Origin: JAVBWI01 sp036677445
GTDB taxonomy: Bacteria > Bacillota > Clostridia > Christensenellales > CAG-138
Direction of reading: 5' to 3'
DNA: 64,000 nucleotides
NCBI GenBank assembly: GCA_036677445.1
Contig: JAVBWI010000014.1
Span: forward strand, 1-64,000
The notes beneath the pieces are model-generated. The model ran no database searches and had not been told where the DNA came from. It saw nothing but the letters and a program-made list of their open reading frames with translations. Of this stretch, positions 54,801 through 64,000 are shown piece by piece (position 1 is the first letter of the stretch; each line of letters starts with the position of its first letter). Both the position numbers and the translations under genes were made by a program.

Positions 54801-55799
54801 TTAAAAAATAGCATGCAGCAGCAATGCCATGATATATCCGATCAATGCGCACGCGGGGAAGGTCAGCACCCAGGCCGTGACCATTTCCTTTACGATACCC
54901 CAATTGACATTGGATAACCGCCTGGCTGCCGCCGCGCCCATAATGGCCGTACCCTTGGTGTTGGTGGTGCTTAAAGGGATGCCGAATACCGTCGCGCCGA
55001 TCATGCACGCGGATGCGGCGATTTCCGCCGAAAAGCCCTGGTATTTTTCTATCTTGACCATATCGATTCCCATCGTCTTGATGATCCTGTACCCGCCTAC
55101 CGAGGTGCCCAGCGCCATCAGCACCGAACAGAATACCATGACCCATACGGGGATGGTCAGCCCTGCGCCGGGTGCGATCACCCCCCCCAGCATCAGTGCG
55201 AAGGCCAGCACGCCAATGAACTTCTGGCCGTCCTGCGCGCCGTGGCTGAATGCCATCGCGGAAGCGGATATGACCTGTCCGACGGAAAAAAACTTGTTTG
55301 CGGTATGCCTGTTCATTCCGGCGCAGGCTTTGGCAACGGCGGCCGTCATCAGCCAGCCGGATACAAATCCGAGTACGGAGGAAATGCCAAGGCCAAGCAG
55401 CACCTTTTGCCATTCCGCCCAGCTGACGGAGGCCAATCCCCCGGTGGCCAGGGCCGCGCCGGTAAGGCCGGCAATGAGCGCATGGCTCTCGCTGGTGGGT
55501 ATCCCAAACCTCCAGGCGCCCACGGACCAGCTGACGATGGCGATCTGCGCCGCCGCGAGGGTGACCAATCCGTCCTTGCCCGGCGTCAGCTCAATGATAT
55601 TGCTGATGGTTTCCGCGACGGCGGTACCCATCAGCAGAACGCCCAGAAGATTGAATATCGCCGCTAAAACGACGGCCTTGCGCGGAGTCAATACCCGTGT
55701 GGAGACCACCGTTGTAAGGGCGTTGGGCGCGTCCGTCCATCCGTTTACGAATATGGATGCGCAGACAAGCAGCATTACAAAAATCAATCCGATACCCAT
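54801..55799 (-). CDS. pit: Inorganic phosphate transporter, PiT family
   Basis: A 332-residue membrane protein with about ten helices. The duplicated PiT signature is visible as NGWTDAPNALTTVVSTR near the N terminus and SHGAQDGQKFIGVLA in the second half, with the associated motifs GIPTSESHALI and GIPLSTTNTKGTAI. It imports phosphate, probably by cation symport. The ATG at 55799 is preferred over a GTG six codons earlier because GTGAGGT then acts as the ribosome site. Confidence 0.94.
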   Translation of the reverse strand: MGIGLIFVMLLVCASIFVNGWTDAPNALTTVVSTRVLTPRKAVVLAAIFNLLGVLLMGTAVAETISNIIELTPGKDGLVTLAAAQIAIVSWSVGAWRFGIPTSESHALIAGLTGAALATGGLASVSWAEWQKVLLGLGISSVLGFVSGWLMTAAVAKACAGMNRHTANKFFSVGQVISASAMAFSHGAQDGQKFIGVLAFALMLGGVIAPGAGLTIPVWVMVFCSVLMALGTSVGGYRIIKTMGIDMVKIEKYQGFSAEIAASACMIGATVFGIPLSTTNTKGTAIMGAAAARRLSNVNWGIVKEMVTAWVLTFPACALIGYIMALLLHAIF

Positions 55800-56114
55800 G
55801 TATGATGTATACCTCACTTCAAAGCGAACAAATACGTGATCACAGGCGCTATAACCAGACGCTCCCTGGTATAGCGCATGGTAATAACAGAGCGGCGGGA
55901 CAAAAGAACGATGGCCCGATATGAACGCTCTTTTTGCATCCAGTATACCATATTACACACACGCATGTATGGCTGTCCGCCAAAAAAACGCAAACTGCAT
56001 ATAGGAAAAGCGAAAAGCGTACCTTATATAACGAATTCCGGCATCCGCTATGCATGATGCCGGAATTTGATTGTTTGCCTGCGTACTTTGTATTGGCTTA
56101 TCTACAGGGCAACA
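55800..56114. other. Gene-free 315-base stretch between pit and carB-dapF
   Basis: It holds the pit 5' region, with a minus-strand TATACT near 55943-55948 as a possible -10 and no good -35. A perfect 12-bp inverted repeat (56034-56045 with 56056-56067) follows the carB-dapF stop and probably acts as its terminator, although the T tract is poor. No small gene is evident. Confidence 0.5.
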
Positions 56115-60135
<4,021 letters not shown>

Positions 60136-60149
<14 letters not shown>

Positions 60150-61221
60150 GGCGGTTCCCTCCCATCAAATCCAGAAAGCGTTCGAACAGAAACTGCGTGT
60201 CCAGCGGGCCTGCGCAGGCTTCCGGATGGAACTGTACGGAAAACGCACGCGCATCGGGGTAATCCACGCCTTCGCAGGTCCCGTCGTTTGCGTTGTTCAT
60301 GCGGATGCTTGCGCCGGAGCGCGAAAGGCTATCCGCTACCACCGCATACCCGTGGTTCTGGCTGGTGATGTACACGCGGCCGGTTTGTACGTCCTTTACG
60401 GGCTGGTTTGCGCCACGGTGGCCGTATTTGAGCTTCATGGTGCTGCCGCCGCTCGCAAGTGCGAGCAATTGGTGCCCCAGGCAGATGCCGAAGAGCGGCA
60501 CGCGGCCCAAAAGCTTCTTGATTTCCCGTATGACGCCGGTATTTTCCGCCGGGTCGCCGGGGCCGTTAGAAAGCATTACGCCGTCCGGCTTATAGGAAAG
60601 CATGGTTTCCGCCGTCGTATCGTAGGGAAGGACCAGCACCTCGCACCCGCGGCGGCACAGTTCACGCACGATATTGCGCTTGGCGCCGCAATCCAGCAGC
60701 GCCACGCGAAAACGTCGCTCGCCTTCGGGCGGAAACAGGCGCGGCGCGGGGTCGCTGACCGCCGCCACGGCGCCCCGGATGATAAAATCCGAAAGGCCTG
60801 CGGCGCAATCCGGCGTCAGTTCATCCACGATGCGCGCGTTCATTACGCCGGTTTCACGTATAATGCGCGTGATCTCCCGCGTATCCACGCCGTAAAGGCC
60901 GGGGATGCCGTGCGCTTTTAAAAAGCCGTCCACCGTTCCGCTTGCACGGAAATTGGAGGGCTCCTCGCACCATTCCCGCACGATATAGGCGGTCACGAAG
61001 CAGCCGCGGCTTTCCATATCCGCCGGTATCATGCCGTAGTTGCCGATCAACGGAAAGGTCTGCAGCACGATCTGCCCGTAATAACTCGGGTCGCTGAGCG
61101 TTTCAATATAGCCGCACATGCCGGTGGTGAACACCAGCTCGCCGGTGGGGGAGGTATTCGCGCCAAACCGTTTTCCTTTAAACGTTTGGCCGTTGGCTAA
61201 CACAAGATAGGCAGTTTGCAT
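60136..61221 (-). CDS. carA: Carbamoyl-phosphate synthase small (glutaminase) subunit
   Basis: A 361-residue subunit that hydrolyses glutamine to supply ammonia to CarB. The N-terminal CPSase domain includes FTTGMCGYIETLSDPSYYGQ. The class I amidotransferase domain has the nucleophile Cys in LFGICLGHQLLA and the His-Glu pair in VQFHPEACAG. The ATG at 61221 follows CGGAGGA. A terminator lies between it and argF, so carAB may be only partly cotranscribed with argBDF. Confidence 0.96.
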
Positions 61222-61267
61222 GGTTTTCCTCCGTGTTTCCGTCTGGTATGCAAAAAAATCATTTTTA

Positions 61268-61345
61268 TTAACCCGCAATATTTTTCAGCTTTAAGAAAAA
61301 GCGGAGCGGGAAGTGTGTTTCCCGTTCCGCTTTTACGTATCTCAT
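61268..61345 (-). other. Possible 25-codon open reading frame spanning the argF-carA terminator
   Basis: An ATG stands 5 bases after the argF stop and opens 25 codons that run through the whole terminator hairpin and end 46 bases before carA. A ribosome that re-initiates here would melt the hairpin and permit readthrough into carAB. It has no clear ribosome site of its own and no obvious amino-acid bias (three Arg). Confidence 0.3.
61295..61330 (-). terminator. Intrinsic terminator between argF and carA
   Basis: GCGGAGCGGGAA (61301-61312) pairs with TTCCCGTTCCGC (61319-61330) with one G-U or A-C position, followed on the minus strand by TTTTTC. Confidence 0.8.
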
Positions 61346-61350
61346 GGCGA

Positions 61351-62262
61351 TCACTCCGCTTTCCCGAGGAGCTTGACCAGCACCGCTTTTTGCGCGTGCA
61401 GCCGGTTTTCCGCTTCGTCGAAAATCTCCTTCGCGTGGTCTTCAAATACCGCGGAGGTGATTTCCTCCTCGCGGTGGGCGGGCAGGCAATGCTGTACGAT
61501 GGCGTCGGGTTTTGCCGCCGCCATCACGGCGTCGTTGATCTGATAGCCGGAGAAGGCGGCCTTGCGCTTTTCGGCCTCGCCCTCCTGGCCCATGGAGGCC
61601 CATACGTCGGTATACAGCACATCCGCGCCTTTGGCGGCTTCCAACACATCCGTGGTGCAGGTGAACGCGCCGGTCTTCGCGGCCCAGTCCATAATGGCGG
61701 CGTCCGGCCGATACGCTGCGGGGCATGCGATGGCAACTTCCATGCCCATTTTGATGCAGCCTACGATCAGGGAGTTGGCCATGTTGTTGCCGTCGCCCAC
61801 AAAGCAGAGCTTCAGGCCCTTGAACGTGCCCTTGTGCTCGCGTATGGTCATCAGATCCGCCAGCACCTGGCAGGGGTGCGCATAATCCGTCAAACCGTTG
61901 ATGACGGGGATGGAGCCGTATTTCGCGAGATCTTCCACCTCCTGCTGCGCGTAGGTGCGGATCATGATGCCGTCAAGGTAGCGCGAGAGCACCCGCGCGG
62001 TATCCTGCACCGGTTCGCCGCGCCCGATCTGCAGGTCGTTGGCGCTTAAAAACAACGCGCTGCCGCCAAGCTGGTACATGCCCACCTCAAAGGATACGCG
62101 TGTGCGCGTGGAGGATTTCTGGAAGATCATGCCCAATGTTTTCCCGGCGAGATACCTGTGCGGCGTACCATTTTTACTGTCAAACTTGAGCTGGTCGGCC
62201 AGGTTGAGTATATCCGTAATCTCCTGTGCACTAAGGTCGGATAGCTTCAAAAGGTGCTTCAT
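61351..62262 (-). CDS. argF: Ornithine carbamoyltransferase
   Basis: A 303-residue enzyme that forms citrulline from ornithine and carbamoyl phosphate. The carbamoyl phosphate site KSSTRTRVSFE, HPCQVLADLMT, the ornithine SMG loop (WASMGQEGEAEKR), and HCLPAHREEEI are all present and distinguish it from aspartate carbamoyltransferase. GGAGGG precedes the ATG. Its neighbours carA and carB supply its substrate. Confidence 0.96.
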   Translation of the reverse strand: MKHLLKLSDLSAQEITDILNLADQLKFDSKNGTPHRYLAGKTLGMIFQKSSTRTRVSFEVGMYQLGGSALFLSANDLQIGRGEPVQDTARVLSRYLDGIMIRTYAQQEVEDLAKYGSIPVINGLTDYAHPCQVLADLMTIREHKGTFKGLKLCFVGDGNNMANSLIVGCIKMGMEVAIACPAAYRPDAAIMDWAAKTGAFTCTTDVLEAAKGADVLYTDVWASMGQEGEAEKRKAAFSGYQINDAVMAAAKPDAIVQHCLPAHREEEITSAVFEDHAKEIFDEAENRLHAQKAVLVKLLGKAE

Positions 62263-62319
62263 ATGGCGGGTCCCTCCTTCAATATGACGGTGGCGTTGAA
62301 CATAAGCGGCAGGCGTTTT

Positions 62320-63486
62320 TTAATTGCCGATTTCTTCTTTTAATATGGCGACCGCTTCCGCAAGAAGCGGGAAGGGGATGTTGAGCGGCGGCAGCAGCCG
62401 GATTTTGTTCTTTGCGGTGAGCACGATGACCCCGCGCTTCAAGCAGCCTGCAAGCACTTCCTTCACGGGCTTTTCCGTCTCGATGCCCAGCATCAATCCC
62501 ATGCCGCTGACGGACTTTATGCCCGGCGCGTCCGAGAGTTCCGACGCGATGTAGGCGCCCTTCTCGCGTACCTCGCCGAGCAGTTCGCCGTCGATGCGGG
62601 AAAGCACGCTCAAAGCGCCGGCGGCGCTCACCGGGTTGCCCCCGAATGTGGAACCGTGGCTGCCGGGGGTCAGCGCATACTGCGTGCTTTCTGCAAACAT
62701 CGTCGCGCCGATGGGCAGGCCGCCCGCAAGCCCCTTTGCGGTGGACAGGATGTCCGGGTTGATGCCGTAATGCATATAACAGTACAATTCGCCGGTGCGG
62801 CCGTTGCCTGTCTGCACTTCGTCGATGACAAGCAGCACATCCTGTTGGGCGCACATCTGCGCCACTTCACGAACATAGTCGCGGTCCAGCACATATACGC
62901 CGCCTTCGCCCTGTATAAGCTCCATCATGACCGCACAGACGTCGCCCGGCTCCAGCGCGGCCTTCATGGCTTCTATATCGTTGGCGGGCACATGCAGGAA
63001 GCCCGGCGTAAAGGGGCCGAAATCCTTGTGGAATTCTTCCTGTCCGGTGGCGGAAAGCGTGGTGATCGTGCGGCCGTGGAAACTGTTCAACAGCGTAATG
63101 ATATTGGGGCGCGCCGCCGCGCCGTATTTGTCGCTTGCGTATTTGCGCGCGGCCTTGATGGCGCATTCGTTCGCTTCCGCGCCGGAGTTGGAAAGAAACA
63201 CTTTTTTCATGCCGGTGCGTTCGCACAGCATCTGCGCCAGAAGCGACTGCGGTTCGGTATAATAGTAGTTGGAAGTATGCTGCAGCTTGTGTACCTGCGA
63301 AATCACGGCGTCCGCCCATGCTTCGTCCGCGATGCCGAAGCTGTTTACGGCGATGCCGCCGCCCAGGTCGACATAGCGCTTGCCGCAATCGTCAAACAGC
63401 TCAGCGCCGTTTCCGCTGACAAACGCAACATCCTGCCTGCCGTAGGTGCCTGCGATGTAGGCCTTATCCAGTTCCTTGATCGTCAT
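62320..63486 (-). CDS. argD: Acetylornithine aminotransferase
   Basis: A 388-residue class III PLP aminotransferase. FLSNSGAEANECAIKAARK, FHGRTITTLSATGQ, LLVIDEVQTGNGRTG and the PLP Lys in STAKGLAGGLPIGA are present. The ATG at 63486 follows GGGGAGGGAT. It may also act as succinyldiaminopimelate aminotransferase, as in enteric bacteria, which would be notable beside a dapF domain in the same operon; that is inference. Confidence 0.95.
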   Translation of the reverse strand: MTIKELDKAYIAGTYGRQDVAFVSGNGAELFDDCGKRYVDLGGGIAVNSFGIADEAWADAVISQVHKLQHTSNYYYTEPQSLLAQMLCERTGMKKVFLSNSGAEANECAIKAARKYASDKYGAAARPNIITLLNSFHGRTITTLSATGQEEFHKDFGPFTPGFLHVPANDIEAMKAALEPGDVCAVMMELIQGEGGVYVLDRDYVREVAQMCAQQDVLLVIDEVQTGNGRTGELYCYMHYGINPDILSTAKGLAGGLPIGATMFAESTQYALTPGSHGSTFGGNPVSAAGALSVLSRIDGELLGEVREKGAYIASELSDAPGIKSVSGMGLMLGIETEKPVKEVLAGCLKRGVIVLTAKNKIRLLPPLNIPFPLLAEAVAILKEEIGN

Positions 63487-63527
63487 GGATATCCCTCCCC
63501 TATACGTAAGAATGAATAATGTATTAT

Positions 63528-64000
63528 TCATTTAAACATCGTGCCCACGCCTTCGTCCGTCAAAACCTCAATCAGTATGGAATGCGGCACGCGGCCGTCG
63601 ATAATGAATACCTTCTTGACCCCGCGCCGGATGGCGTCGATGCAGCATTCCACCTTGGGGATCATGCCGCCCGAGATCACGCCCTCGCGTATAAGCTGCG
63701 GCGCTTCGCTTACCGGCACCTCGGAAATCAGCGTGCCGGGGTCGTTCACATCCCGCAGCAGGCCGTAGGTATCCGTCATGGAAATAAAGCTTTCCGCCTT
63801 GAGCGTTCCCGCGATGCGCGATGCGGCCGTGTCGGCGTTGATATTGTATGTGTTGCCGTCTTTATCGCACCCGACGGTGGAAATGACGGGAATATACCCT
63901 TTTTCCAGAAGATCATGTATCGGCTGGGTATTGACGTTTATGATCTCGCCCACGAAGCCCAGCTTTTCGTCATACTGCCTGGCTTCAAGCAGGCGGCAGT
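63528..64000 (-). CDS. argB: Acetylglutamate kinase, C-terminal part (5' end beyond the window)
   Basis: The frame is open to the right edge and shows the last about 157 residues of ArgB. It has LLEARQYDEKLGFVGEI, then YIPVISTVGCD, YNINADTAASRIA (nucleotide site), SGGMIPKVECCIDAI, and the C terminus VLTDEGVGTMF. The missing N terminus should hold the GGHG loop. The chain ends 41 bases before argD. It is the first visible gene of the arginine operon; argC and argJ may lie further upstream. Confidence 0.94.
   Translation of the reverse strand, partial: CRLLEARQYDEKLGFVGEIINVNTQPIHDLLEKGYIPVISTVGCDKDGNTYNINADTAASRIAGTLKAESFISMTDTYGLLRDVNDPGTLISEVPVSEAPQLIREGVISGGMIPKVECCIDAIRRGVKKVFIIDGRVPHSILIEVLTDEGVGTMFK

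Overview
The window is about 64 kb of moderately high-GC bacterial chromosome, very densely coded and with strong AGGAGG-type ribosome binding sites. The gene content points to an anaerobic member of the Bacillota, probably a high-GC Clostridia lineage. It includes a trimeric [FeFe]-hydrogenase, formate-tetrahydrofolate ligase, a Bce-type two-component/ABC module, feoAB with an MntR-like repressor, hisZ with short hisG, and a citramalate route to isoleucine. I cannot name the genus from sequence alone. I see no rRNA, tRNA, CRISPR array, transposase or prophage.

Layout. 1-5.9 kb: the tail of an unrecognised gene, a peroxiredoxin, and a minus-strand sugar operon (SDR dehydrogenase, PHP phosphoesterase, zinc alcohol dehydrogenase, rhamnulokinase-like kinase). 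6.0-10.4 kb: a BceRSAB-like antimicrobial-peptide sensing and resistance module with a recognisable BceR-type box in front of the transporter genes. 10.5-15.0 kb: mntR-like gene divergent from feoAB, a Cys-rich protein of unknown function, and an orphan response regulator. 15.2-20.8 kb: hydCBA, in which HydB is fused to a GltD/NfnB-like flavoprotein. 21.1-32.2 kb: ilvBNCD-leuA-cimA-leuCDB on the plus strand, behind a leader peptide rich in Ile/Val/Leu and an intrinsic terminator. 32.3-34.0 kb: fhs. 34.2-42.2 kb: a minus-strand aromatic operon (aroF-tyrA-aroB-aroA-aroC-pheA-aroEK) behind a leader peptide rich in Tyr/Phe and a terminator. 42.2-45.4 kb: a YibE/F membrane protein and a lipoprotein alkaline phosphatase. 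45.6-53.9 kb: a complete histidine operon (hisZGDCBHAF-hisIE-hisK). 54.2-55.8 kb: a PiT phosphate transporter and its PhoU-like partner. 56.1-64.0 kb: an arginine/carbamoyl-phosphate operon (argB-argD-argF-carA-carB) whose last gene encodes CarB fused in frame to diaminopimelate epimerase.

How the parts work together. From 21 kb onward the window is a string of amino-acid biosynthesis operons covering Ile/Val/Leu, Phe/Tyr, His and Arg. Steps not found here are dehydroquinase (aroD/aroQ), branched-chain aminotransferase, tyrosine/phenylalanine aminotransferase, and argC/J/G/H (some probably lie past the right edge). Two of the four operons carry translation-coupled attenuators rather than the T-boxes usual in Bacillota.

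The most noteworthy observations are the CarB-DapF fusion (with an Ala in place of the first DapF catalytic Cys), the two leader-peptide attenuators, and the hydrogenase HydB-NfnB fusion.
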